From positions 2,197,353 through 2,261,352 of the forward strand of contig OZ038327.1 of the NCBI GenBank assembly GCA_964035795.1: DNA of 64,000 nucleotides, in the 5' to 3' direction. Numbering within the stretch: the first letter of the stretch is position 1; every line of letters starts with the position of its first letter. This DNA is from Pterobdella sp. o SKG-2022. Its lineage: Eukaryota; Annelida; Clitellata; Hirudinida; Piscicolidae. The notes under the pieces were generated by a model that was given only the letters and a program-made list of their open reading frames with translations, was not told where the DNA came from and made no database searches. The translations under genes were made by a program, and so were the position numbers. This document shows, one piece after another, positions 1 to 12,500 of the stretch.

Positions 1-1055
1 CCGACTTCACAAATTCAAAATGGCGGCTATATGTGGAGGGTGGATTTGAGAAAGAGCGAGGTTTTTTGGAAAGGTTGTATTATTGTCTTATTATTTTCGT
101 GGTCTCATTTTTAATGGGGTTGGACATAAATATTATTATTAATATTAATAATTATTTGATAATTTTTTTATTATTATTGTTTTTATTACCATAAAATAAT
201 AATAATTCTTATTATTATTATTATTCACAGGTTGGTTCGAAGGCCTATCAGAAATGTTTTTACAAACGCCAGTGCCCAAGATGTTGCTATTAGCGGGTGT
301 GTGTTGTGTGCTTACATTTATGCATGTGTGATTATATTTATTACTGGTCATTCTATCTTACATGTGTATATTCATGTATGTGATGTCATTCTTGTATATT
401 ACATCATAACTTGCACGCACACAGGTCTGAACAGATTGGACAAAGCTTTAACTATAGGACAGATGCAGGGTAAGACTATTCTCAGTTTATTTATTGAAAG
501 ATTATTTTTTTTTATGAAAAATAAAAATTAGTTCATTTTAATATACTATTTTAAAAATTTAAATGAATTTTTATTATTATTGTTATTATGAATATCATAG
601 GAAAGTTCCAATTAGAAATCCTTCCCCAATGTGGCCATGTGGTCCATGAAGATTGTCCTGAGAAGGTTAGTGTTTGTGGTATAATAATAATAATAAGAAT
701 AATGTCAATAATAATTAAAATAATAATAAAAATAATGTTAATAAGAATAATGATAATAATAATAATAATGATGAATCATTCTTGATGGTTGTGATAATAC
801 TAATTGTGTCAATTGTGATAGGGATTGGGTGTGATGATGTTTTAGGTGAGGGTGGTTGTATTGAGAAATGATGATAACTATGAGGTGTTTTAGAGGCGGA
901 ATTTTTATTTGAGTTGTAGCGTTTTAAGAAATACTATGTATTACAATAATTTAAAAAATTTTATATTGTTTTTCAAGGTTGCGGAGAAATTGTCAGTATT
1001 CATTAACAGATTCAAAATGCTTGCTAATTTGAACAAGAAAAAGCCTCCGTCTTGA
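1..1055 (+). CDS. PPME1: Protein phosphatase methylesterase 1, 3' part
   Basis: Partial gene cut by the window start. Exons are 1-73, 231-296, 425-469, 601-665 and 978-1055 (stop TGA). All junctions are GT/AG and the frame is continuous. The spliced product reads YMWRVDLRKSEVFW, GWFEGLSEMFLQTPVPK, LDKALTIGQMQGKFQLE, LPQCGHVVHEDCPEKVAEKL. It follows the C-terminal part of animal PPME1 closely, including the IGQMQGKFQ stretch and the QCGH motif that carries the catalytic histidine of the alpha/beta-hydrolase triad. The family removes the C-terminal methyl ester from the PP2A catalytic subunit and holds PP2A in an inactive form. The nucleophile Ser and the acid residue lie upstream of the window. 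The protein ends in a basic Lys/Pro tail. The endophilin gene starts 245 bp downstream on the same strand. The annotation rests on strong similarity remembered from the family, not on a search. Confidence 0.93.
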
Positions 1056-1169
1056 AAGATTATAATACTAAAAAATTTTTGAATATTTCTTTTTTAATTT
1101 TTATTAATTTAAAATGAATTTTCGATTGTTTCAATTTTTAAGTTTTCACTTTAATTTTTCATTTTATAA

Positions 1170-1175
1170 AATAAA
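1170..1175 (+). terminator. Candidate poly(A) signal for PPME1
   Basis: A canonical AATAAA lies 115 bp after the PPME1 stop codon and before the endophilin start. It is placed as a 3'-end signal would be, but in DNA this AT-rich the hexamer is common by chance. Confidence 0.35.
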
Positions 1176-1300
1176 TTTTCCATTGTTTTTATTTTTAAAT
1201 TGTTGTATCTATGGTTAACACGCCAAACGAAAATGCGTCTGCGAACACCGTATTTAAAAATTGAATAAGTTTCAAAATATAGAAGTAATAAGACATCAAA

Positions 1301-4300
1301 ATGTCGATAGAAGGCTTAAGAAAACAGGTCAACAAGGCTAATCAGGTGAATTTTCAGTTTTAAATAGTTGAACCATAAACTTTTCAAAGTTTGTGTACTT
1401 GATTTGGTAATTAAAGATTGACTTTGAAAAGCTTTGATTCGTTTTGTTAATAAAATTTTTGGTTTGAATTTTCTTGTTTATAGATAAATTAAGCCTTTTA
1501 TGAACTGCTTTTTCTTTAAAAAATATCCATTTCATTTACTCATTGGTTTTGAATCGATTGTAATTTTGAAAATTGATTCTCAAGATAAATATATAATATA
1601 TTTTAGTATGTCTCCGAGAAATTTTCAAGAGTTAAAAAGACTGAGATTGAAGAGAGCTTTATTAAGAAAGAAAAGGTTCTGTTCAACATAAACTCAATCT
1701 TCCATTAATTACTTAACGAGTTATATATAATTAACTTTAATAATGACAATCACTTAGTTGAATTAATACCACTATTTTTACTTTTCATCTCATCAACAAC
1801 TATATTCTTTATAATTTCAATATAATTAAAAATTAATATAAATTTCTTACTCTTTAAGCCTAAAATAAATGTTCAAAATGAAAATACTCCGAAGTTGTTT
1901 CAAGTTCTCGCGAAAAAGCTTCAGCGACTTGAAAAAACTCCGAAGTCTTCATTCCTAATATGATATAATTTTAAACTCTATAACATCTCATCCCTACATA
2001 ACAATTTTTTAATCTAAAAAACCGCAAGAAAGTGGATTTTTTAAGCAAAATGATACAAGAACTATCCGCAAAAACACGCGATATTCTTCAGCCAAACGCA
2101 GGTTGTTAAAGACATTAATAGATTTCAATGTTATCGATGCTGTATATATTCAAAAACCTTATTTTCTTCTCTACATCACTTCAACGCCATCACCATTATC
2201 ACTACCACCACCATCCCGTACATCACTGTCGGCCCATATAGCTCAGTTGGTTGAGCATTAGACTAATTATCCAAAGTTACCGGGTTCAATCTCACGTGGG
2301 CCGACAATCAGCACACTGTTCTACAGTGTGTTTTCGCTACATTAAATTTGTAGCAAACGCTTTGATCTATAAAGAAAAGCGCTTTATAAATACCGCATTA
2401 CATCACCTCACCACCCAAATCACCCATTCCTACTATCACAGCCAACCATCATCTCCATCCACTACATAACCACCAACACACCCACACACAGCAGCCAGGA
2501 TGAAGGTAGCAGCATCGAGGGGCATCTTAAAATCATCATCATCATACCCTCATCCGGAACTATTTCTTGCCGAAAGTCTTTTTAGATTCGCGCCACTTTT
2601 TGGCACCGGTTCCCCCTATGGTAGGCGCCATGCTTCTTTTTAGATTTATCGTTGTTGAGGGGTTTTAGCTTGGTAATGACTTTATAGAAGGCGCCATGTT
2701 TTTTTTTTGTTAAAAAAATTAGGGTTGTTGAGTTCGGTTTAATTTTGGGAAGTTAAAACGGGGAAAGCCATTTTTGGTTTGATATGTACGGAGTTTAATC
2801 TATGTTTCTCCAAAAAATCTTTTTTCACTAATCTCCATATTTAAATTTATTTTATATGTTTTCTCAGATCAATTTGTCCATGAAAAAATCATTCATATAT
2901 CTATCCACAAAACCATCACCTTCTTCATCAAACCGAAACCAGTCCAAAATTATACATCATTAAACCACCATGAAAACTAAAACTTCCCCACAAAGCGCTA
3001 CATAATTAAATCCACAAAGGCCGTTCATTGGACCAGACAGCGGAAGTATTCAAAGAGATCGTCTGCGCCAAAAACTCCTTAGAAGAGGAAGTGAACGACA
3101 CCTTCATAAAACCCCTGCAAAGAACAGCTAACGACGAGATTAAAGTTATCAATGTGAGTTAACTTTTCGTTTTAATCAATATTATTAAATTAAGCGCTAT
3201 ATGAATTTTCGTATTATATTTTTTAAATTTATTTTTTTATGCTTTGCCTTGCCCTCTTTAAGGAAAACGGATTCTAAATGAACTGATGATGATGATGATG
3301 ATTATTATTATTATTTTTATTAAGGTTATTTTTAGTTACAGACTTATCTATACTAAAAAAATCTATCTCTCATTTCGCAAAAATCAATAATATTAAAACC
3401 TAATATTTTCATTATTATTATTATTGTTATTATTCCTAGTTTCACCGGAAAAAGATGAACAACCGGAGGCTGGATTACGATTTTAAAGTGAGGAAGAAGT
3501 CTCAAGGTGGAATAATAATAAAAAAAAAATAATAATCATTTAAAAAATCATCATAAAACTAATAATAAAGATGATAAAAATGAAGTAATAAAAATAAAAT
3601 TAATTCAAAAAATGACAAAACTAGTTTGAAGTAATAAGCTGAATAAATGGAATACTAGTATCAATCGATCAAAAAAAGCCAAAAATAACAACAACAGTCG
3701 TATAACCAAAAACAATCATGGTGAAAATATTAAGGCATTAATACAAAGCTTTATAACGCTTCTAGTGTTCATCCTACAGCCTCTGTAACAGTAATAATAA
3801 CAATAATAATAATAGTAAAAATAATAATACTACTCAGAATTCTTAACAATATTAATAACAATAATTATAAAAAAATAATAATACCATTAATAATAATAAT
3901 ACTAATAAAACTAACAATAACAACAAAAATAATAATAATAACACAAATACAATCAACAACGACAATAATAATAATAACAACAATAGTTATAACAAAAAAA
4001 AATGAATAACAAAATTAACGAAGGTTCAAAGTTCACGGAGGAGGATATAGAGAAGGCGAAGATGAAGTTCATTGAGAGCAAGGACAATGCTGAGAAGTCT
4101 ATGAACTTGTTGCTCGATAATGATGTAACTTGTTATTATTTTTTTGTTGTTGATTGTTATTATTATTGTTGTTTATTATTATTATTATTATTATTTTTCT
4201 TTTCGTTATTATTGTTATTTTTTTTATTCTTATTACTATCTCCACCCATTCCACTTGCACCACCCACCTCCACTTACCACCATCACCCACACCACCCACT

Positions 4301-5583
4301 CCATCCACCATCTTCGTAGGCTGAAAGAATTTCTCACTTATTGAACCTACTGACCGCCCTAAAAACATACCACCAACGATGTGAAAGCCTTATTTCTAAC
4401 CTGGTGATCTCACTCCACGAAAGGTCGTCACCTTTGACCTAGTTATTAGACGTATGAGTGGATGATATCGTTTGTGTAGAGTTGATGAATGAATGGATGC
4501 ATGGGGGGATGGATAGGTGAAATAATGAATGAATGGGTGGGGGAATGGATAGGTGGAATAATGAATGGATAGATAGGTGGGTAAATTTATGTGTATATAG
4601 ATCGATGCATGGATATATAGATGGATGGTGAGGGTTGAAATGCATACATACATATAAATAAAGCGCAGATTCGGTTTATCCACCCTTACTACCTTCACAG
4701 GAAACTAGTGGCGCAAAACGAGAGTTTGGTCGATTATATATCGCACGTTGTTAAACCCCTATCTTCCAAAAGTTTGCCAGTGACGCGAGGTCTGGAAGGG
4801 TTGAAGGGGAGGGCTGCGAGTCGCAAGACAAGCCAGCCTTGCAGGATGGGCGTCGTGTGCGAAGATTGTTAGTGGCTTGGTGAATGGTGGCGCAAGATGG
4901 TTGTTAGTGGATGGGTGATTGGTGGGTGTGGCGTTGGGTTGTGGTGCCAAAGTTGTTAGCGGCTGGGGTATAGGAGTGAGAAGATGATTGAATAATCTTT
5001 GTGATTGTTGGTAATATGATTGGGTTTAAGGGTGAGAAAAGGGTGGTTAAGTGGTTGGTATGTTTGTTGTTGTTGGCAGTGCTTTATGTGTGAAAATCTA
5101 AGGTATGAGTGTAAAAAAAATATGCACACATACACACACACACACACACACAGGTACAGAAGTACTAGTGGAAGCCTTATACGACTTTAAAGCAGAGAAC
5201 AGCAACGAGCTGTCATTCTCTCAAGGGGTTCTTATAGAGGGAGTCAGTTTTTTTGTTATTATCATTATTATTATCATTATTGTTATTATTATCATTGCTC
5301 TTTATTATTTTTTTCTCATGTTGTTATTATGCTTTTTTTCAGCATTATTATCATTCATTTTTATTATTGTTATTATTATTATTTTTTATCATCATTATTT
5401 ATTATTATCATTATTATTTTTGTTTTTGACCCCTCAACCACCCATCATCAAACACACCAGGTAACGAGAGTCGACAGTAATTGGCTGCAGGGCAAATATC
5501 AAGAGAATGTAGGCTTATTTCCTGAGACTTACGTCAGAGTATTGACTGGCAATCTTAGAAGGGCTTCTTCTATCAGTCTTTGA
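1301..5583 (+). CDS. Endophilin-A (SH3GL family), N-BAR plus SH3
   Basis: Eleven exons: 1301-1345, 1607-1675, 2029-2101, 2492-2620, 3020-3153, 3440-3506, 4024-4124, 4320-4423, 4701-4789, 5154-5242 and 5461-5583. They sum to 1023 nt, or 340 residues (human endophilin-A1 has about 350). The N-terminus MSIEGLRKQVNKANQ matches the amphipathic helix 0 of endophilin A (MSVAGLKKQ type), not endophilin B. The BAR domain follows (VSEK, LQPN, SLEEEVNDTFIKPLQ, RRLDYDFKVRKK). A short linker leads to a C-terminal SH3 domain (VEALYDFKAENSNELSF, then NWLQGKYQENVGLFP and YVRVL) with the ALYDF, W and P signature residues. The family bends membranes and recruits dynamin and synaptojanin at sites of endocytosis. 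The exon 4 acceptor could be 2492 or 2495; both keep the frame. A tRNA-derived SINE sits in intron 3. A (CA)n run forms the acceptor tract of exon 10. Confidence 0.92.
2231..2404 (+). mobile_element. tRNA-Ile-derived SINE, copy 1 (endophilin intron 3)
   Basis: The tRNA-like head runs from about 2231 to 2303. It has an A-box (TAGCTCAGTTGG), a B-box (GGTTCAATCTC) and a 7-bp acceptor-like pairing of its ends. The anticodon arm TTAGA-CTAATTA-TCTAA would read AAT, as in tRNA-Ile. A unique body follows, then a tail ending AAAGCGCTTTATAAATACCG. Near-identical copies occur at 30755 and 39504, with a head-only copy at 37191, so this is a dispersed SINE and not a functional tRNA gene. Confidence 0.9.
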
Positions 5584-8424
5584 TGCTTTTTGTGTTGTGT
5601 GTGCGTGAGTTGAGGGTGTGTGCTGTTTAGAGGTGTGTGTATGTGTGGGTTAGTGTCTGTGTCTAGTTGTGAAATACGTGTTGTTGTGGGTGTGCGCATA
5701 TGAGTTAAAAATATGCTTATCATCATGAAGAAGGGCTTTAAGTATTGTTTCAGAGTCTTTTGATGGGCGGTTATCGTTAATGTTTGGAAGTATTAATCAA
5801 TATAGTTATATGAAGGGCTTGCTGATGAGTTAAATAATCTATATAAATAGATTGCTATATCTAATGGTAATATTGAGAATTTCAATACACTTTATCATTA
5901 CAATGAAATAAAATAAGTCGATTTATAAAGCGCCAAAGCAAGAAACAGAGGCGCCCTCGTTCGATACATTATGAGATTAAGAATAATGGTGAGAAATATT
6001 GAGAATCTAAATATAACTGCTAGGGTAAGAAGTTGGTTATATTAAAAGGTGTTTTGAGTGCTTTTCAAGAGTTAATTTATTATTATATATATATATTAAT
6101 TTTTTTTGAAGGTATAGCTTTTTATTATTTTGTTTAAATATTTTTTTGTCTTTTATCAATGTTAGTTGAAATTTATTTTTTGAAATAAAGTTTAATGTTT
6201 TTGATTGGAAGTGATTTTTTTAGAGTTATTTGATGTTGTCTGAAATTGATTTTTCGCCGAAATTTCCTTACGTAAAACTTTATTCTTTTTCTTGATACTT
6301 AGCTGAGAAATATAACAAGAATCTCTCAAACAAAATTTAACTTCTAGAACAACAAAAAAAAAATGTACATCAAAATTTGTTTATCTATCCTCTCTACAAG
6401 TTGCATTACTTAAACATCATCATCGTTTTGCGTCCGTTCTCATACACAGTTCGGCAGATATGCGCGATTAAAAAATGTGTTTTGAAGGAAACTGAAGAAG
6501 GCGATTATCTCGGCTCCTATTCACTTGTTTTCCGAGTATTATACTTTGAAATGATGCTTTTGATAATTACTACAAGTTGGCATTAAGAAATACGCTATTT
6601 TGAAAAATTTTCATTCTTGTGAAATTCCATGATATCTTCCTGTGAGGTTTTTCGGCAAAATGAAAGTTGTCAAAAGTTGCAAAATGTTACTTTTATGAAA
6701 AATACATTCAAAAAGAGGAGTCGATGAAAAAATTTTCACTTTTCGACAATACTTGAAAATGTTACTTGTTGACTAAAAGCTTCGTATCTTAAACTAACCA
6801 GTGTTCTGAAATTATATTCGTTTTACGGTTTGGCCTTTGACAAAATCATTATGTTGTGTTCCTTTTTATTTGGATTTGTGTTTCTTATGAAACACGTCAA
6901 GACTCCTCATATAAAAATAATTCTATAAAAACATTTGAGTTAATATTTTGAAGTTTTTTCCTATGAAAGAAAGTAATTATTTGTAATATCCCTTCTTGGA
7001 GATTTTTTTAAAAGCCAAACCGTAAAATGAATATAATTTCAGAACACTAGTAAGTTTATTAAGATACGAAGCTTTTCGTTATCAACGTAACATTTTCAAG
7101 TGACTGATGAATTTATTTATCAATTTGAAGCACATATAAAAAATGGTAATGTTTCATCATATTTTATGGGTTATTTTTCGAATATTTTTTGCTTATGTAT
7201 TCGATTTGGAATCCACATTTACAATCTATGACAGATATAATTATGAATGTATTAGAATTGCTTCGAACTTAATTTATAGTTAATACTTATAGTTAATTTT
7301 GCTTAAAAATTTCTTACGTAATACTCTTAATTGTCTTTTAACTCATGAATAAATATTCGTTTTTATTGTTTTTTTTTTAAACTAAAAAAAATAAATATAA
7401 AATTGATGAAAAAAAATTTCAAAAATAATAAAAAAATTGTTTGGGTAATTTATTTTACGGGGTTATAATATATTATATTTTTATCTATGTTTGTATTTGA
7501 AAACACACTTTATTTTTTTTAAATACAAAAAATTTCATACCATCGATCTGAAATTCTTCCAAAAGCATTTTGTGTGAAGAGTTTTTATATTTCAGTCTAC
7601 AAAAAGTTCTTCCTCTTCAAGTGCTTCCATAATTCATATTAGCTTAATTTGGTTTAAACTCCAATTTAGTGGCTAATTGTCATATTTGCATCTCAATTAT
7701 ACCTATGTGGCTGAAGAATCAGTAATAATTGATCCTTTTTCTAAAAATTATATAATTATAGTCGTCATATCAGCACTTGATTTTATAAAAAAATGGGACA
7801 AATAATTACCAAAAAAATAGTCGTAGTTAAAAGAGGTTAGAGGATTGAGAACTATAAGATTTAGAATATTTAAGTGTTAAAGTGTAACTTTGAATACGAA
7901 ATACCGAATTTACAAATACAAAAAGAATGATTTGTATAGTGTATTGGAGATAATGAGTTATTTGGTATACAATAAGTAAACAGAACAGTTAAATTTTGCA
8001 AAGCTAACTTGAAGTTAAATATAAACTATTCGAAATTTATTGCTTCATAGATGTATTTAGAGGCTCAACTTTTATAATTGTCTGTTTACTGAGTAACTGC
8101 ATTCATCAATTGATTCAATTTTAAAACGATATTTTCATAAGAGAGGTATTAAAAACAGGGAATTTGAATTAAACTCTCAAGCCAAGTATATTTCTATCAC
8201 TTGTAAATGGTTTGAAAGGTTAGAAAATTTAAAACAGCTGTAATTTTTTGTGTTGAATATATAATGTTAATTGGTTATGTGTGTTGCAATTTTTTTCTAC
8301 TGAATTTATAAGCAGAGTTTGCATAACAGAGGTAATTTTACAGCGAAAAAATGCAGTGAGGTTGTTTAGTTGACAACACCACGTGAATATAAGTATGTTA
8401 TTCATAATTATTATTTGTTATTAT
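5584..8424. other. Intergenic, no gene seen
   Basis: No conserved coding block was found on either strand. The region holds the endophilin 3' flank (AATAAA at 5907-5912), a fragment resembling the SINE tail near 5920-5937, the inverted-repeat element at 6751-7101 and otherwise plain AT-rich sequence. The short open frames around 6377-6586 have no recognisable motif. Confidence 0.7.
6751..7101. mobile_element. Inverted-repeat (MITE/foldback-like) element
   Basis: The left arm (6751-6839) and right arm (7013-7101) are imperfect inverted copies of about 89 bp around a ~170 bp spacer. Matching blocks include ACTTGAAAATGTTAC, AAGCTTCGTATCTTAA, GTGTTCTGAAATTATATTC and TTTACGGTTTGGC against their reverse complements. 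There is no internal ORF. A non-autonomous DNA transposon or foldback element is the simplest reading; target-site duplications are not clear. Confidence 0.75.
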
Positions 8425-8935
8425 CATTAAGATTTTTATAGCGCACAGTTATCAATTCAAGATTGCTTCAGAAGCGCTCAAGGTTTGTAAGAGATTATGA
8501 CTGGGGATGTTTATGGTATAAGTGAGTTTGCAAAAGTTTGCGAAAGTTCATGAGAGAAAGCGATGAGCGCAAGTTAGAAGGAAGTGAATTCCACAGACGT
8601 GGAGGCTGGTAAGAAAAAGAGCGACTAGTAAACAAGCCTGAAGAAACAGGTTGATGAAGTTGGAGACCAGAGTGCAAGGATCTGAGTGGTTGACGTGTTA
8701 GTCTGATTGACAAAAGATCAAAAAGATAAGCAGGTTGTTCAAGCTTGAGAGTGCATGCAATGAGCCAAAGTAGTTTAAACTTGCATCTTTGGGAGACAGG
8801 TAACCAGTGCAAACAATCAAGACAGTCGCTAGAAGAGCTGAAATAATCAGCTTAAAGAACCGTCTTGGCCGCGTAGTTTTAGAGGGCTTGAAGTTTGCAT
8901 AAAAGATAGTTTGGCTGCCAGCATAATGGAGTTCA
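8425..8935 (-). mobile_element. 5'-truncated non-LTR retrotransposon (CR1/L2-like) 3' end
   Basis: The minus-strand frame from 8812 to 8495 gives LHWLPVSQRCKFKLLWLI, YLFDLLS, RSFSYQPPRLWNSLPSNL, RSSLSLMNFRKLLQTHLY. This is the typical C-terminal end of ORF2 in CR1/L2/Jockey-type LINEs (LHWLPV..R, PRLWNSLP, F...LK..L). Upstream residues of the same ORF continue to about 8935 but contain a stop. Endonuclease and RT core are absent, so this is a dead 5'-truncated copy. Its 3' UTR ends with GCGCTATAAAAATC, which resembles the GCGCTTTATAAA tail of the local SINE. Confidence 0.85.
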
Positions 8936-9513
8936 CCTGAAAATAAAAATTTGCATAAATCTTCTGACACTCAAAGTCAAGAGTTACTTCAGAATGAATT
9001 CGTTGTTTATAGTCTAGACTTTAGTTTGAGATCCTTAATGTTCAATAAGCAAGAATTTTTCAGAACCAACTTTTTTAATGTAGAATCAATATCTCAATTA
9101 TTGTAAGAGAATGGAATTCTTGAACCTTTTCAGTTTCAGCAATGTGGTTCAAACTTTGCTATTTATCACTGATTTTGAAAAATCATTTATCAAAATAGCA
9201 TTGTGTAATGTAAGTTTCCAGAAATATTTAGCACTGTTGTTTCAAGCCATGGTATTTTCCCTTAAGTTTATTTGAGCTTATTCACATTTTTAAGTATGTA
9301 TTGCCCATATAACATAAGTTACAAAATAAAATCACTCCTGTTATTTGATAATCAAATAAAAAGAATAGCTGTAAAACAAGCTTCTAGAGTGGTGGTCATA
9401 TAGAAATTTCGCACCCTGTATTTACTGTTTCAGCTTAATATATATATAATTATATATTGAATATATATAAATTATTGAATCTCGTCAGTTTTTCAAAGTT
9501 TTCGACTAAATAA
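8936..9513. other. Intergenic, upstream of the Ig receptor gene
   Basis: AT-rich sequence with no coding signal that I can see. It presumably contains the promoter and 5' UTR of the gene that starts at 9514. A TATA-like stretch (ATATATATAATTATATATTG) lies near 9438-9457, but it could equally be plain AT repeat. Confidence 0.5.
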
Positions 9514-12500
9514 ATGGACAAAGAATTTATATTTTATATTTTGAGCTTGTACTTACTACTTTCAAGTGAGAATATTTTTTCTTCAATGCATTCAATTTAT
9601 TTCAAGTTTGACAGGTTTGAGAATATTTAAATTCGGTTTAACCGTTTTCGAACAAAATCAGCTTTTTTTTGATCTAATTTGAAAAAATATTTGTGATTTT
9701 CTGTCATTCAAAATTTATCCAATACATGTGTGTATGTAGGTGGGCCATCCATTGTCATCAATGTTCACTTTCAGGTACATATGATATCGAGCACAAAAAA
9801 TCGTTTGTGGCGAGGAAGGGTGATCATGTTGTGATGGAAGTGGAACACCATATTGGACGGTTACGAATCGAATATCGACCTACTCCTAACAAACTCATCA
9901 CAGGCTTTTTCACTGACAAATTCAGAGATGGCTACCGATATTCCCATAATGGCTCTGTTGGATATTTTGAAATACTGAACTTGACCGAGAGGAATGCGGG
10001 TTTTTATGAATTTTTTTATGCCCTTTTTACAGGAGAAGGCATCGAGTATGCCATTGACATCATTATTGCAGGTGAGTTGATTCAGAAGGGCTTTTAATTC
10101 CACTTTAACAAAAATTACAAATTTCTCAAATTTTACTTTATGAATGAATGTAGTTATGAAGCTTCAAAAGACCATATTTCTGATAAATTTTTAGTTATTT
10201 TCAATTTGAAAAATTTTAGTAAAAATTTGATATGAAAGTTTCTAATTTAACCATTCAAATTTGATGAATACATAATTCAAGATCTGCAGTGTGGATTGGA
10301 CTACCCAAACTATTACATAATAGATAACGACTGCCAAGGAGTTCAAAAAAACAAAATCGATTTTCGGTGTAATTTGGCTTTAGCTCAACCTACGAATGTC
10401 ACATTTCCGATTGAATGGAAAACAAATAATGAAAAGGGAGAAATAATAAATGTAACATACAAAAATGAAACATATATAGAGGCACGAGAATTTGATGTTG
10501 CATTGAAGGAGGGAGAAACCACCGAATGTTTTGTGAACAATATGAGATGCAATACAACTTTTTTGCCAAACCTCAAAATCTGTGAGATTTCCCTTAATTT
10601 GTTGATAAACCTGATAGGAGATCGGCATTGTTATTTAATATTCATTTACGGTTATCTGCAAATCCCTAACCCAGATGCAAACAACAAGACGACAAGACAG
10701 CTTACATTATACAGAATCAATCCCATGACACCAGACGACAAACAGTCTGTAACTTGCCAGGCTAATGTCAGCCAGTTTGTGCACTGCTCTTACAAATGGA
10801 GCCACAAAGATGGAAATGTGGTGAATGAGTTTCAAGGAAAAATACTGCAAAGTGAAGATCTCAAAGAAAATGGTATCTACGAATGCTTAGCCTCGTGCAG
10901 TATAATGAATCACCCTGCTGAGAAATGTGTTCTCTTGTCTGATAGGGTCAAGTTCTCAACTATGGTCAAAGGTAATTTGTTTTTTTTTGATTATATTGAA
11001 GTGGTAATTTCAATTAAATTTTTAAATAAAATTTCTTTCAACTTAGGTAAAAGTGAAGCAAAAAACGTTCTCTTGATTGTTCTGTCAGTGGCCCTGTTTT
11101 TAATTATTTGCATCAGTTTAGTTCTCTTGTATGTCTTTGTGATCATGTACGTACAAACCAAATTTTCAAATGAATCTTTTTTTCAAATTCCATAAAAAAA
11201 CATTGTATAAATAGGAAAAAATGTTCGAGAATAATACGAGGACTTTTTGAAAGAGTAGATTCGGAGAACATTCAAATTATTCTTTTGCCGGAAAACCGAC
11301 ACATCATTTTATTATTTGTTGAAAAGGTTGAGAAGAGTTTACAAAAAGATGTGGATGGAATTTCAGATTCGATAAAAAATGTTTCAAAAGTCCGAAAAGA
11401 ATTTAAAAAAAACCCAGATTTTCAAAAAAATTTCAATAATTATGCGACTTTCTTTGAAAATATACAAATATTAGAAAAAAAGCTTTGGAAATATTGTGAA
11501 AATTCTACGAGCTTTGATAAGAGCGATGAAGATGAGCTGAGAGTACAGTTATCCAACCAAATAAAAAATTTCAAAGGTTTTTTTAACATTAAACTTTAAA
11601 AGTTGTTGCATTATTTTGTTTGATTTAGGCTTAATCAAAGAATCAGAGAATTCTCTAGAGTTTGAAAAACCGGATGAAAATTTAACTTTGCTTGGAAACC
11701 CTCAACAAATCGATCCACTTTTGAAAGTTAAGGAATCGAAGATAGAAAAGTTGTTGAAATTTCTAAAACATTCAAACTTGGGCACTCTTCTACAAAACCT
11801 TTTGAGTATTTTCAGAGGTCCATCTACTTGCTCAATCAACTTGGAAAAGTTTTTAGATTTGGATGGAGAACTTTTGCAAATTTGGAATGGCCTTATAAAC
11901 AATCCTAACATTTTTCAAAAACTGACACTTTACCATTACCAAATACAGAAAAAACTGCAATCACTTAAACAGGACTTAGATGGTATTCAGTTTTTTGATA
12001 ATAAAAATTAATTTCAAAAAAATTTTAATAAATACATTTAAATACCTTTATAGAAAATCCCTTAAGTAACAATGTATTTTTTCAGATAATGGAAAAATGA
12101 CTCTACCTGAGAAAGATCCTGAAAGACGAAAATATATTTTTAATACAAAAAAAACAGAAAAAAGTCTCCTTTTGTCAATGGAAAAACATTCAAAAATGCT
12201 CAGTCTTATTGATGAGTTGTTGAACTGTTTAGAAGGATCGTCAAGCTCTCATGAAAACTTTTACACAATTTCAAATTGGAAAGAGGATTTTAAGAACTTC
12301 CGAAAAGATATTGAAAAAGTTTTAGACATTAAAGTTGATTTTGAAGAAACTCGAAACTTGTTCAATAAAATAGCAGAGTTAGAAGATTTATTTTCGAATT
12401 TTCAAGAGGAATTCGATAAAGATGAAACCGACTCAGAAATACTTAAACTCCTTCAAGATGAAATCAAAACGAAACTCATGGATCTTGGACAGGCTCTTAA

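Noticed and set aside
6377..6586. 69-residue plus-strand ORF after endophilin
   Set aside because: No family resemblance, no splice partners and AT-rich composition typical of the flanks.
10380..10628. Minus-strand ORF of 82 residues
   Set aside because: Shadow of the second Ig-like exon on the plus strand.
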